64,000 nucleotides of DNA from JBCDKH01 sp964388485 (lineage in GTDB: Bacteria > Planctomycetota > Phycisphaerae > Tepidisphaerales > Tepidisphaeraceae). This document shows positions 32,968-41,162 of this stretch, one piece after another (the first letter of the stretch is position 1; each line of letters begins with the position of its first letter). A model generated the notes under the pieces. It saw only the letters and a program-made list of their open reading frames with translations. It was not told the DNA's origin and did not search any database. The translations under genes and the position numbers were made by a program. The stretch lies in contig CAYMAS010000005.1 of NCBI GenBank assembly GCA_964388485.1, positions 1-64,000 on the forward strand, written 5' to 3'.

Positions 32968-33198
32968 TTAGGGCAGAAAGATTGCAAAGAAGCTGCACAC
33001 GAACGCCGACGCCACGGCGATCATGAACAACGCCCTCGCCATGCCGCGACGCTCCAGAGCGGTCGTGGTCTTCTTACTCTTGGCCGTGGGCTTGCCTTGC
33101 TTCTTGACCTGGGCCGGAAAGACGATGAACCCGAGCACCGCCAACGCCACCGCAGCGACGGCCGAGATGCCGGCGAGGATCCAGAAGACTTGCTCCAT
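32968..33198 (-). CDS. Small two-helix membrane protein
   Basis: A 76-residue protein with two membrane helices (residues 5-27 and 53-75) joined by a Lys/Thr-rich loop (KKQGKPTAKSKKTTT). The topology suggests both ends face the same side. It lies just upstream of the DUF4920-like gene with a 9-bp gap, so they probably form an operon. No family recognised. Confidence 0.6.
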   Translation of the reverse strand: MEQVFWILAGISAVAAVALAVLGFIVFPAQVKKQGKPTAKSKKTTTALERRGMARALFMIAVASAFVCSFFAIFLP

Positions 33199-33285
33199 TG
33201 ACCAACGGTAGGGCGGCGGTCGGCTTGAGCCTCGAGGGGGATCTGGTGCAAGCGTTCACGTATACAACTGTCTCGAAGATGCACC

Positions 33286-34347
33286 ATGGCTGAGCCTCAA
33301 GCCGAAACTTCGTCGCTCCGGAGCCTCGTCAGCCGCAGTCGCTGCTTCCTCGGCGACTTACTGGCGGTGCCGTTGTGGCTCGGCATCGTGGGGCTGGTCG
33401 TCGCGTTGCTCTTCGCGTATCTCATGCCGATTCACTGGCAGACGAAGGACCCGCTGCTGCGGCTGAGCAACTACGTGGCCTTCCACATCCGCGTCTTTCA
33501 GTTCCACATCGGCCTGACGCTCCTGGCCGCGACGCTCCTGGGCCTGATCCTCCGACGGCGACGCATGACGCTCTTGGCCGGTCTCGTCGGGGCCTTGCTG
33601 CTCGGTGCCGAGGCTTGGCGAGCGACGCCGATTGTGTCGCAGCCGAATGTCGAAGGGCCGACGCTGCGGGTGGCGTCGCTGAACCTTTACTTCCTCAATC
33701 GCAACGTCGATGAGGTCGAGACCTACCTACGCGAGCTCGATGCCGACGTCGTGACGTTCTGCGAGTTTACGCGGCTTCATCTGCCGCTCGATGACCGGCT
33801 GGCGGAGCTGTACCCGCACCGATCGATTCCCTGGACCGACGGCTGGGGCCGCGGCGGCCTCGGCATCCTGTCGAAGTATCCGATCGCCGGTCAGAAGCGG
33901 CTCGTCAACAGCCACCGCGTCCGCGTCGACGTCGACGGCCGCCCGGTCGATGTCGTCGCCGTCCATCACGCCTCGCCCGGCAACGTCCGCACGACCAACC
34001 GCAACCTGATCGAGCTCGACACCCTCGTTGCGGACCTGGCTGACGTGGACGTCGACATCATCATCACCGGCGACCACAACGCCAGCTACTGGACGCCGCA
34101 AATGGCCCGGCTGCGACGCCTCGGCTTCAGCGACGGCTACGACGCCGCCGAGTGGGGCCGCGGTGCGACATGGCCCAGCTCGATCCGCCGCTGGTGGACG
34201 AAGCCGATTCTGCCGATGGGCCTCGGCATCCGGATCGACAACCAGATGGCGACCGACGGCCTCGTCGCCATTCGAAGCGGCGTCGGCCCGCACGTCGGCT
34301 CCGATCACCGCGCCGTCTGGACCGACTTCCGCTTCGCAGCCGACTGA
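33286..34347 (+). CDS. Membrane-anchored endonuclease/exonuclease/phosphatase-family protein (second copy)
   Basis: A 353-residue protein with three N-terminal membrane helices (about residues 26-48, 62-84 and 86-104) followed by an EEP domain: VASLNLYFLNRNVDEV near residue 128, DVVTFCEFTRLH near 149, GGLGILSKYPI near 188, VDVVAVHHASPGN near 222, ITGDHNASYWT near 257, and the terminal GSDHRAVWTDF. The GDxN and SDH signatures are intact, with H in GDHNA. It mirrors the design of the protein at 7586. The gene at 34369 follows after 21 bp and may be in the same operon. Confidence 0.82.
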   Translation: MAEPQAETSSLRSLVSRSRCFLGDLLAVPLWLGIVGLVVALLFAYLMPIHWQTKDPLLRLSNYVAFHIRVFQFHIGLTLLAATLLGLILRRRRMTLLAGLVGALLLGAEAWRATPIVSQPNVEGPTLRVASLNLYFLNRNVDEVETYLRELDADVVTFCEFTRLHLPLDDRLAELYPHRSIPWTDGWGRGGLGILSKYPIAGQKRLVNSHRVRVDVDGRPVDVVAVHHASPGNVRTTNRNLIELDTLVADLADVDVDIIITGDHNASYWTPQMARLRRLGFSDGYDAAEWGRGATWPSSIRRWWTKPILPMGLGIRIDNQMATDGLVAIRSGVGPHVGSDHRAVWTDFRFAAD

Positions 34348-34368
34348 TCGGTCCCCGTACGCTGGCCC

Positions 34369-36522
34369 ATGCCCAACGCTCTCGCTTCGGAGACGTCGCC
34401 CTATCTGCTCCAGCACAAGGACAACCCGGTCGATTGGCGGCCCTGGTCGGCCGAGGCGTTCGAAGAAGCAAGGCGTCGCGACGTGCCGGTGTTCCTGAGT
34501 GTCGGCTATTCGACGTGCTACTGGTGCCACGTCATGGAGCGGGAGGTCTTCGAGAACGACGACCTCGCCCGGCAGATGAACGAAGGCTTCGTCTGCGTCA
34601 AGGTCGATCGCGAAGAGCGGCCCGACGTCGACGAGCACTACATGACCGCGACACAGGTGCTCAGCGGCCAAGGCGGGTGGCCGATGAGCGTCTTCCTCAC
34701 GCCCGAGGGCACGCCGCTGTTCGCCGGCACCTATTTCCCGCCGACGGACTTGCAAGGCCGACCCGGCTTCGGCACGGTGATGGCGGCCTTGTCCGACGCG
34801 TGGCAGCAGCGGCGACATGACTTGCTTGACTCGGCGAAGGACGTTACCGGCATCCTGGAGCGACTCGCCGCTCCGCGTGGAGCCAAGGAACGGACGACGT
34901 TTGACGAGACGCTCATCGCCCGCCTCGCAAGCGATGCCGGTGACGACTACGAGCCGGCCCACGGCGGCTTCGGTCGGGCTCCGAAGTTCCCGCGGCAGAC
35001 GTTGCTCGCCTTCCTGCTCGACGTCGGCGGGTTCGAGAAGGAGCTTCGCCACACGCTCGACGCGATGGCCAACGGCGGCATCCGCGACCACCTCGGCGGC
35101 GGGTTCCACCGGTACAGCACCGACGCAAAATGGCTCGTGCCGCACTTTGAGATCATGCTCTACGACCAGGCGATGCTCGCGCCGATCTACGCGGAGGCGG
35201 CGACGGTGCTGGACGTCGACCGTTATCGCGACGTGGCGCGGCGATGTCTCGACTTCGTCCTGCGGGAGATGACGGACGAAAACGGCGCGTTCTTCACCGC
35301 CTTCGATGCCGAAGTCGACGGCAGCGAGGGCAAGAACTACCTCTGGACCCCGGCGGAAGTCATTGATGCTCTGGGCGACGCGGCGCCCGCCTTCAACGCC
35401 GTCTACGGCCTCGACGCCGGCTTCAACTTCGCCGACCCGCACGGGCCGACGCCGGGGCAGCCGGACGCGAACGTGCTCTTCCTCGCCGATCCGGAGCGAG
35501 AGGCCGAGATGGCGACGAATCGGGCAAAGCTGCTGGAAACGCGGCAACATCGAAAGCAGCCGTTGCTCGATACGAAGATCGTTACGAGCTGGAACGGCCT
35601 GATGATCGAGGCGTTGGCGACGTGCGCGGAGCTGCTCGACGAGCCGCGTTACCTGGAGGCGGCGACTCGCGCGGCGACCTGGCTGCTGGCGAATCACGTG
35701 GTCGACCGTCGGCTGATGCGGTCCAGTCGCGACGGCCGAATCGGCCAGGCGACGGCGGTGCTGGACGATTATGCCCACCTCGGACGGGGCTTGCTCGCGT
35801 GCGGCATGAAGGCAGAGGCGGCGTCGCTGGCGAAGGAGGCGGTGGAGCGTTTCGGCCACTTGGGCGGCTTCGCGACGACGGCGGCGGACGATCCGGACAC
35901 GAAGCTCATGGGCGGCATCCGTCGCGTCGCCACCGGTGACACGCCGCTGCCGAGCGGCAACGGGTCGATGGCGTTGCTGTTGCTCGAGCTGGGCCAAACC
36001 GACGCGGCACGGGACGTCATCACGAGCAACGCCGTTTCCGTGCTCGACCAGCCGGGCAGCGCCTCGACGCTCGCCCTGGCGGCGGCACGGGTGGCGAAAC
36101 ACGGCGGCTGGACCATCGACGCCAAGGAGCAGGTCGATGGCCCGCAGACCCCACCCGCCGAAGCCGGCACGGTGGTGCAGCTCAGCGGCGAGTGGGTCGA
36201 TTCCCAGCAGATCGACGTCTTGCTCGAGATCGCACCCGCCTTCCACCTCTACAGCCCTCGGCACAAGGGCAGTGAGCACAAGCTCGAGCTGTCGTCAACC
36301 GACAACGCCGCCATCGCCCACGTCGACTATCCGCCCGACGACGCGGGCATCTACCGCGGCAAGATCCGCCTGGCGGCCCACTTGGTCGAACCGATGGCTG
36401 CGGGTGGCGAAATCGAACTGGCCTTGGCGTATCAGGCCTGCGACGACAGCCGGTGCCTGCCCGCCGTTCGCAAGGTTTTCGTCGCCCGCCTGGCGGATGC
36501 TGACGGCAACGGTGCGGCGTGA
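34369..36522 (+). CDS. YyaL/DUF255 thioredoxin-domain protein fused to a DsbD-alpha-like domain
   Basis: A 717-residue protein. Residues 1-160 are the DUF255 thioredoxin-like domain (SPYLLQHKDNPVDWRPW, STCYWCHVMEREVF with the CxxC, QGGWPMSVFLTPEGTP). Residues 200-590 form an alpha/alpha barrel as in YyaL and SPATA20 proteins (LYDQAMLAPIYAEAA, TSWNGLMIEALA). Residues 600-717 (VQLSGEWVDSQQIDVLLEIAPAFHLYS, then YQACDDSRCLPAV) resemble the DsbD alpha domain with its C-x4-C redox pair. YyaL proteins are cytoplasmic in general, and there is no signal peptide here, so the redox tail is unexpected. Confidence 0.85.
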   Translation: MPNALASETSPYLLQHKDNPVDWRPWSAEAFEEARRRDVPVFLSVGYSTCYWCHVMEREVFENDDLARQMNEGFVCVKVDREERPDVDEHYMTATQVLSGQGGWPMSVFLTPEGTPLFAGTYFPPTDLQGRPGFGTVMAALSDAWQQRRHDLLDSAKDVTGILERLAAPRGAKERTTFDETLIARLASDAGDDYEPAHGGFGRAPKFPRQTLLAFLLDVGGFEKELRHTLDAMANGGIRDHLGGGFHRYSTDAKWLVPHFEIMLYDQAMLAPIYAEAATVLDVDRYRDVARRCLDFVLREMTDENGAFFTAFDAEVDGSEGKNYLWTPAEVIDALGDAAPAFNAVYGLDAGFNFADPHGPTPGQPDANVLFLADPEREAEMATNRAKLLETRQHRKQPLLDTKIVTSWNGLMIEALATCAELLDEPRYLEAATRAATWLLANHVVDRRLMRSSRDGRIGQATAVLDDYAHLGRGLLACGMKAEAASLAKEAVERFGHLGGFATTAADDPDTKLMGGIRRVATGDTPLPSGNGSMALLLLELGQTDAARDVITSNAVSVLDQPGSASTLALAAARVAKHGGWTIDAKEQVDGPQTPPAEAGTVVQLSGEWVDSQQIDVLLEIAPAFHLYSPRHKGSEHKLELSSTDNAAIAHVDYPPDDAGIYRGKIRLAAHLVEPMAAGGEIELALAYQACDDSRCLPAVRKVFVARLADADGNGAA

Positions 36523-36560
36523 TGCGATACCCCAGCGGTCACGATACTTCAATCCTCAAG

Positions 36561-37043
36561 TCACTCCTCTTCGACGGGCTCCAGCAGGCCGCGTGCGTAC
36601 GCAGACCGGATGATTTCCTCCGCGGCGAAGCTCGAATCGTTCGACTCTTCCAGGAGGCGCACCGTGAGGACCGCGACAGGCCGGTGGCGGACGTCGTAGA
36701 CCGGCACTCCTGTGCGGCGTCGAGGATATAGGTTGTCGCGGTCGTACGGGCCGACGTAGTCGTAGCTGACTTCGACGTCTTCGGCGATGTCCAAGCCGCG
36801 ACCGAGGATTTGAAAGTGGTCGAAGCCTCGCTCCAACGCCACCTCAGCCGCCCGGATCTTGGCGAGCTCGATCGTCCTGCCTTGACTCTCACCCTCGGGT
36901 GCCTGGTAGATGACGTCGATGATGCCCGGCTCGACTTCCGCCTCGCTGTAGCCGATGCGACCGTCGAACGGTCGATAGAGCGGGCCGGCGCAGCCGACGA
37001 TGCTGAGCAGCAGGACGACGATCGCGAGACGGCAAAGCATCAT
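36561..37043 (-). CDS. Lipoprotein, CC0125/CC1285-like
   Basis: A 160-residue protein with a lipobox at SIVGC (Cys18). The mature part, GYSEAEVEPGIIDVIYQAPEGESQGRTIELAKIRAAEVALERGFDHFQILG, matches a common family of small outer-membrane lipoproteins called CC0125/CC1285. Its role is unknown. It is convergent with the gene at 34369. The start codon lies base-to-base against the open frame that leads into obg on the other strand. Confidence 0.75.
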   Translation of the reverse strand: MMLCRLAIVVLLLSIVGCAGPLYRPFDGRIGYSEAEVEPGIIDVIYQAPEGESQGRTIELAKIRAAEVALERGFDHFQILGRGLDIAEDVEVSYDYVGPYDRDNLYPRRRTGVPVYDVRHRPVAVLTVRLLEESNDSSFAAEEIIRSAYARGLLEPVEEE

Positions 37044-37075
37044 TGCATCTTAACGAGCGCTACGGTCGCCGCACG

Positions 37076-38122
37076 ATGTTCGTCGACACCGCAGAGATCA
37101 TGGTCCGTGCGGGAGACGGCGGCAACGGATGCGTCAGCTTCCGCAGAGAAAAGTACATTCCCAAAGGTGGCCCCGACGGTGGCGACGGCGGCACGGGGGG
37201 CAGCGTCATCTTCGAGGTCGACCCCGAGCGGAACACGCTCCTCGACTTCGCCGGCAAACACCACTGGAATGCCGAAAAGGGCACCCACGGCAAAGGGGCC
37301 AAGCGTTACGGCAAAGGCGGCGAGGACTTGATCGTCAAGGTGCCGCCCGGGACGAGCGTCTTCGACATCGGCCTGCGTGACGAGCACGACCGCGTCGACG
37401 ACGAGGACGGCCCGGGTATGCGGATCGCCGACCTGACTGAGCCGGGCCAACGCGTCACCATCGCCCAGGGCGGCAAGGGGGGGATGGGCAACTTTCGGTT
37501 CCGCTCCAGCACGAACCAGGCGCCACGTCAACACACGCTCGGCGAGCCGGGCGTCAAGCGGCGTCTGCGGCTGGAGCTTCGCCTGATCGCCGATGTCGGC
37601 CTCGCGGGTCTGCCCAATGCGGGCAAGAGCACGCTCCTGTCGAGCATCTCCGCCGCCAGGCCGAAGATTGCCGACTACCCGTTCACGACGCTCGAGCCGC
37701 AGCTGGGCATCAGTGAGATCGACTACGAGCGTCGCATCGTCTACGCAGACATTCCCGGTCTGATCGAGGGAGCGAGCGACGGTGCGGGCCTGGGGCACGA
37801 GTTTCTCAAGCACATCGAGCGGTGCCGGGTCGTGTTGCACGTCGTCGACATCGGCAGCGAGGACGCCGACGCGGTCGCGGACTTCCGCACGGTGCGAGCC
37901 GAGTTGGAGCAGTTCAGCCCGCTGCTGGCCGGCAAGCCGAAGGTGATTGCAGCGAACAAGATCGATCTCCTCGAAGACGTCGACGGCGAGCTGGCCGAGC
38001 TTCGCGAGGCGTTGCCGGCGTATCGGATCGTGCCGATCAGCGGCGCGACGCGGGTGGGGCTCGGGGAGTTGAACGAGACGTTGTGGAAGCTGTTGCACAC
38101 GAACGACGGCGAATCCGATTAG
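37076..38122 (+). CDS. obg: GTPase Obg
   Basis: A 348-residue GTPase. The N-terminal Obg fold is clear (MFVDTAEIMVRAGDGGNGCVSFRREKY, with the Gly-rich PDGGDGGTGGSV). The G domain follows from about residue 160: G1 ADVGLAGLPNAGKSTLLS, G2 region YPFTTL, G3 DIPGLIEGAS, G4 NKID, and the final G5-like IVPISGATRVGLGEL. It is a ribosome-associated essential GTPase acting in 50S assembly and stress control. The start MFVDTAEI is the family start; an in-frame ATG 11 codons upstream is less likely. Confidence 0.97.
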   Translation: MFVDTAEIMVRAGDGGNGCVSFRREKYIPKGGPDGGDGGTGGSVIFEVDPERNTLLDFAGKHHWNAEKGTHGKGAKRYGKGGEDLIVKVPPGTSVFDIGLRDEHDRVDDEDGPGMRIADLTEPGQRVTIAQGGKGGMGNFRFRSSTNQAPRQHTLGEPGVKRRLRLELRLIADVGLAGLPNAGKSTLLSSISAARPKIADYPFTTLEPQLGISEIDYERRIVYADIPGLIEGASDGAGLGHEFLKHIERCRVVLHVVDIGSEDADAVADFRTVRAELEQFSPLLAGKPKVIAANKIDLLEDVDGELAELREALPAYRIVPISGATRVGLGELNETLWKLLHTNDGESD

Positions 38123-38318
38123 CGGCCGCTCGACCTGATTCGAGAAAATCGAGTCGTCCTGCAAGGCACGGGTTGCGATGGCCGACGTCACGGCAACGCA
38201 TGGTCACCATCTTCGAAGCAACGCCTCGCGAGCGGCGATCGCTCGCTCTCTCTCCCAACCTCCGTAGCGTCTAGCGACGTTGCGGGGGCCTGAAGCGTTG
38301 TCGAATCACTGCACTTCC

Positions 38319-38918
38319 ATGGAGGGACATGCCGGCGAAGCCAAATCGCACTTGCTCGCGACGTGGTGGGAGCGACACGGCGACGATCTGCTGGCCTTTG
38401 CCCGTCGTCGGCTGGTCAACGTCGATGATGCGGATGATGCGGTGCAGGACGCGATGATCAGCGCGATCGAATCGATCGCTAAGGGAGAGGTGCCGCGGGA
38501 TGAGAGGGCGGTTCTCTTCACGTTCGTGCGTCGCCGGGTGGTGGATCGGGTGCGGCGGGACGCGTCGCGGCGTCGGGTGCTCGATGAGTACCGCGACATC
38601 CTGCGGTCGAGCGGCGCGACGGTGCGGGAGCAGGTCTACGCGATCGCCCGTGATCGCGTGAGCGGCGAGCCGGGCGATCACCTCGAGAAGGAGGAGTTTT
38701 GGAGCCGATTCAGAGCCTGTCTCGACACCATGCCGCCGCTGATGCGTCAGGCCATCGTCTTCCGCGAGGTCGACGCGATGGAAACGAAGGAGGTTTGCGA
38801 GCTTTTGGGCATCACCAAGGCCAACCTCTGGACGCTGGTCCACCGTGGCCGACTTCGGCTTCGCAAGGAGCTTTCGCCGGTTCTGACAGGTCGATCTTCC
38901 GAGGAGCAACCGTCGTAG
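38319..38918 (+). CDS. Sigma-70 family (ECF-like) RNA polymerase sigma factor
   Basis: A 199-residue protein with sigma region 2 (LLAFARRRLVNVDDADDAVQDAMISAIESI near residues 23-52, RVLDEYRDIL) and region 4 (MPPLMRQAIVFREVDAMETKEVCELLGITKANLWTLVHRGRLRLRKEL near 133-180). The layout is that of ECF sigma factors. The next gene, 17 bp after the stop, encodes a small protein with Cys/His residues that may be its anti-sigma factor. Target regulon unknown. Confidence 0.88.
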   Translation: MEGHAGEAKSHLLATWWERHGDDLLAFARRRLVNVDDADDAVQDAMISAIESIAKGEVPRDERAVLFTFVRRRVVDRVRRDASRRRVLDEYRDILRSSGATVREQVYAIARDRVSGEPGDHLEKEEFWSRFRACLDTMPPLMRQAIVFREVDAMETKEVCELLGITKANLWTLVHRGRLRLRKELSPVLTGRSSEEQPS

Positions 38919-38935
38919 GAGCCAAGTCTGTTGTT

Positions 38936-39232
38936 ATGAGCGATCCCGCCATTCATGTTCCCGATACGGCCCCCGGCGCGACGGACCCTCCAGAGCGTGG
39001 CCGGATGATGCGGTCGTTGCACGCGATTTGGCTGATTCTGACGCTGCGTTGCGAGCGGGCGGACCTCATTCGCATACGGGCAAGTCACGGCGAGACCGAC
39101 TGGACGGAACGGATGGCCGAACGCCTGCACCGCTTCATCTGCCACACCTGCCGCCGCAGCCAGCGACAGAGCGAGGCGGTGGACCTGGGACTTCGCAGCT
39201 TCGGCCAAAGGGAAATCCGTCACCGCGTCTGA
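38936..39232 (+). CDS. Putative zinc-binding anti-sigma factor (small, soluble)
   Basis: A 98-residue protein starting MSDPAIHVPDT. A Cys (LRCERADLI), a His (RLHRFICHTC) and a CxxC (CHTC) sit in the order seen in zinc-binding anti-sigma domains (C-x(n)-H-x3-C-x2-C), spanning about residues 38-75. There is no membrane helix, so it would act in the cytoplasm. Position after the ECF sigma gene supports the pairing, but the motif is short. Confidence 0.55.
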   Translation: MSDPAIHVPDTAPGATDPPERGRMMRSLHAIWLILTLRCERADLIRIRASHGETDWTERMAERLHRFICHTCRRSQRQSEAVDLGLRSFGQREIRHRV

Positions 39233-39560
39233 CTTGATCATCGTCTTCCTTCCCCACCGGAGCGGCGGGGCTTGCCCCGCAGTCGGACGTGCACCAACGT
39301 TGCTTGGAAGTCGACGACGTCGCACGCTTCAAGCCACCTTCAGAAGCAGGCATCACGATCGGCTTACCAGCTTCGAACCTGAGCCACGCTCAGCCGCACA
39401 CCCATCCCCACGAAGCTCTTTCACTTCCGAGTTCCATCAGCGTTGTGGCGTCCAACCAGAGCCATGTGATAGGACGGGTGTCGCACGCAGGTCGTAGTCG
39501 CGCCGGTCGCAGAAGACAGCGTCGTCCAAGGCCGTCGCAGCCTACCACGTCGACCACGAC
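39233..39560. other. Gene-free gap with a GC hairpin
   Basis: No supported gene in 328 bp. GCGGGG (39265-39270) and CCCCGC (39275-39280) pair around CTTG, 33 bp after the anti-sigma stop, a possible terminator without a T-run. The remainder shows no repeat. Confidence 0.4.
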
Positions 39561-39932
39561 CTACGTCGTCTTGTGTGAGATCGTCTCCGTCACGCGGTTT
39601 GCGTCGTCGACGAGGATGACCTTGCTCTCGTGGCCGTCGAGCTCTGTCGATTGGTAGTAGCAGAAGGCGAGCAAGATGACCTTGTTGCCGACGTTGGTCA
39701 GGCGGGCGGCAGCGCCTTTGACGCCGATCACGCCGCTGCCGCGTTCGCCTTCGATGACGTAGGTCTCGAACCGGTTGCCGTTCTCGCAGTCGGCAATGAC
39801 GACGGCCTCATTGACGAGAATGCCCGACGCTTCGAGCAGCAGCGGATCGACCGCGACGCTGCCGGGGTAGTCGACCTGCGTCTGCGTAACGGTCGCGCGG
39901 TGAATCTTGGCCTTGAGAAGCTTGGTCAACAT
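39561..39932 (-). CDS. panD: Aspartate 1-decarboxylase
   Basis: A 123-residue proenzyme. The self-processing site G24-S25 (DYPGSVAVD) gives the pyruvoyl group on Ser25; the Lys9 (LKAKIHRA) and the Tyr/Arg pattern NRFETYVIEGERGSGVIGVKGAAARL are those of PanD. It makes beta-alanine from aspartate for pantothenate and CoA. The gene overlaps the 3' end of an upstream membrane protein gene by 7 bp. The length is typical. Two pyruvoyl enzymes (here and at 19790) are in this window. Confidence 0.95.
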   Translation of the reverse strand: MLTKLLKAKIHRATVTQTQVDYPGSVAVDPLLLEASGILVNEAVVIADCENGNRFETYVIEGERGSGVIGVKGAAARLTNVGNKVILLAFCYYQSTELDGHESKVILVDDANRVTETISHKTT

Positions 39933-40759
39933 CCGTCCGGCAGTCTAGCCGGGGGAAACGTGCGTTCGTGTCGTTGGAGGAGCCAGGGGAATCGTTCGTG
40001 CCGCTGGCGGTAGGTTCGGCCGAGCAGTGCGGCGGCGAGATGACCGGCAAAGAGAGCCAGGAGCAGGACTGCGTAGGCCAGGCCGGTCATCGCCATCGCA
40101 GGTTGCGGTGTCCGCCAGAACCGGCTGACGCCGTCCATTGCCGCGAGCGATTCGATCAGCAGGAGGCCCGCAGCACCGTGCAGCAGCAGGGCCAGACCCG
40201 TCGCCAAGACCGTGTCGACGTAAGGCCGCCCGCCAGCTCGCATCATGCCGATCAGCCGGTGCGGCATCAGGTTCATCACGGTCGAACCCTCCGCCAGCGT
40301 CAGCAACACCGCCGGCAGTACCACCATGCCGACCATGCCCATCGGGACGCTCAACGCGGAGACGAACCCGCCCTGCAGGAGCAGCCACCCCGCGGGTCCG
40401 AGGCAGAGCCCCAACGCCATTGCCATCCGCCGAAACGGCCGCAGGACATCGTCGCCCCATTCGCCGTCCCGCAGCACCGCCGGCACGTCGTCCAGAAACT
40501 GCGGGCCCAGGTCGTCCACGACATTCGCGTAATGCCCCAGCAAGACAATCACGCAAAGCAGCACCGGCAGCACCAGCGGCACCGCTCCGTACGAGATGAA
40601 GAAGACCAGCAGGTGACTGCCGATCACAAGGCCCCACGCGGCGATGACGGTCAGCAGATTCTCCGGCCTCAGCAGCATTCGCAGGCAGGCCATCAACGCC
40701 GAGCCGTCGTCCGGCAGCGGGGCGTAACGCAGGATCGGCCGAGGTGCGACGCGGTGCAC
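39926..40759 (-). CDS. Multi-pass membrane protein, DUF4013-like
   Basis: A 277-residue protein with about five to six hydrophobic helices (around residues 35-58, 60-80, 112-135, 140-165, 187-208 and 224-248). A conserved-looking cytoplasmic stretch DVPAVLRDGEWGDDVLRPFRRMAMA between helices 2 and 3 recalls DUF4013-like proteins. Function unknown. It ends 7 bp inside panD and is likely translated together with it. Confidence 0.65.
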   Translation of the reverse strand: MHRVAPRPILRYAPLPDDGSALMACLRMLLRPENLLTVIAAWGLVIGSHLLVFFISYGAVPLVLPVLLCVIVLLGHYANVVDDLGPQFLDDVPAVLRDGEWGDDVLRPFRRMAMALGLCLGPAGWLLLQGGFVSALSVPMGMVGMVVLPAVLLTLAEGSTVMNLMPHRLIGMMRAGGRPYVDTVLATGLALLLHGAAGLLLIESLAAMDGVSRFWRTPQPAMAMTGLAYAVLLLALFAGHLAAALLGRTYRQRHERFPWLLQRHERTFPPARLPDGC

Positions 40760-40821
40760 GTGACAAGTCTTGGCCGATTCACCCGCTGCGGCGACTCGGT
40801 TTTTCCGCCAAGATCGCGGTC

Positions 40822-41100
40822 ATGCCAGTCATGCCTGACCTCGTCCAACACGACCGCGTCCGCGCCAGTCGGGAGAAGCCGTCGTTCAGCATTCCCAGCA
40901 TCGCCGCGGGCGTCTTCGTGTTGCTGATGTTCTTCACCGACGGCTTCGACTTTCTGCTGGGCATTCTCGCGATCGTCTGCGGCATCGTCGGCGGCGTGCT
41001 GGCCCTGTCGCCGAGCGTCCGCGGCGGGATCGTGAGCATCCTGTCCATCGTCTTCGGCATCCTGGCGATCATCACGAGCATTCTGCAGCTCATCTTCTAA
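40822..41100 (+). CDS. Small membrane protein
   Basis: A 92-residue protein. After a hydrophilic start (residues 1-25) come three hydrophobic helices (about 29-45, 47-63, 70-90) separated by single charged or polar residues. The pattern is similar to small DUF4190-like or membrane-stress proteins, but no family is secure. The ATG at 40822 is divergent from the membrane protein gene at 40759. Confidence 0.6.
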   Translation: MPVMPDLVQHDRVRASREKPSFSIPSIAAGVFVLLMFFTDGFDFLLGILAIVCGIVGGVLALSPSVRGGIVSILSIVFGILAIITSILQLIF

Positions 41101-41162
41101 GAGCAGGCGGTCGTGTGTGTGGCTCTGCGTGCCGATAGGATGATGGGGCGACGCCTCTCGTC

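Noticed and set aside
34867..34883. Third copy of the CCACGTGGAG palindrome
   Set aside because: CCGCTCCGCGTGGAGCC is imperfect and lies inside a well-supported coding region.
33727..36279. An 850-codon open frame on the minus strand
   Set aside because: It lies antisense to the EEP and YyaL genes, which have clear families. Its Arg/Val/His-rich composition is the usual reverse-strand shadow of high-GC coding DNA.
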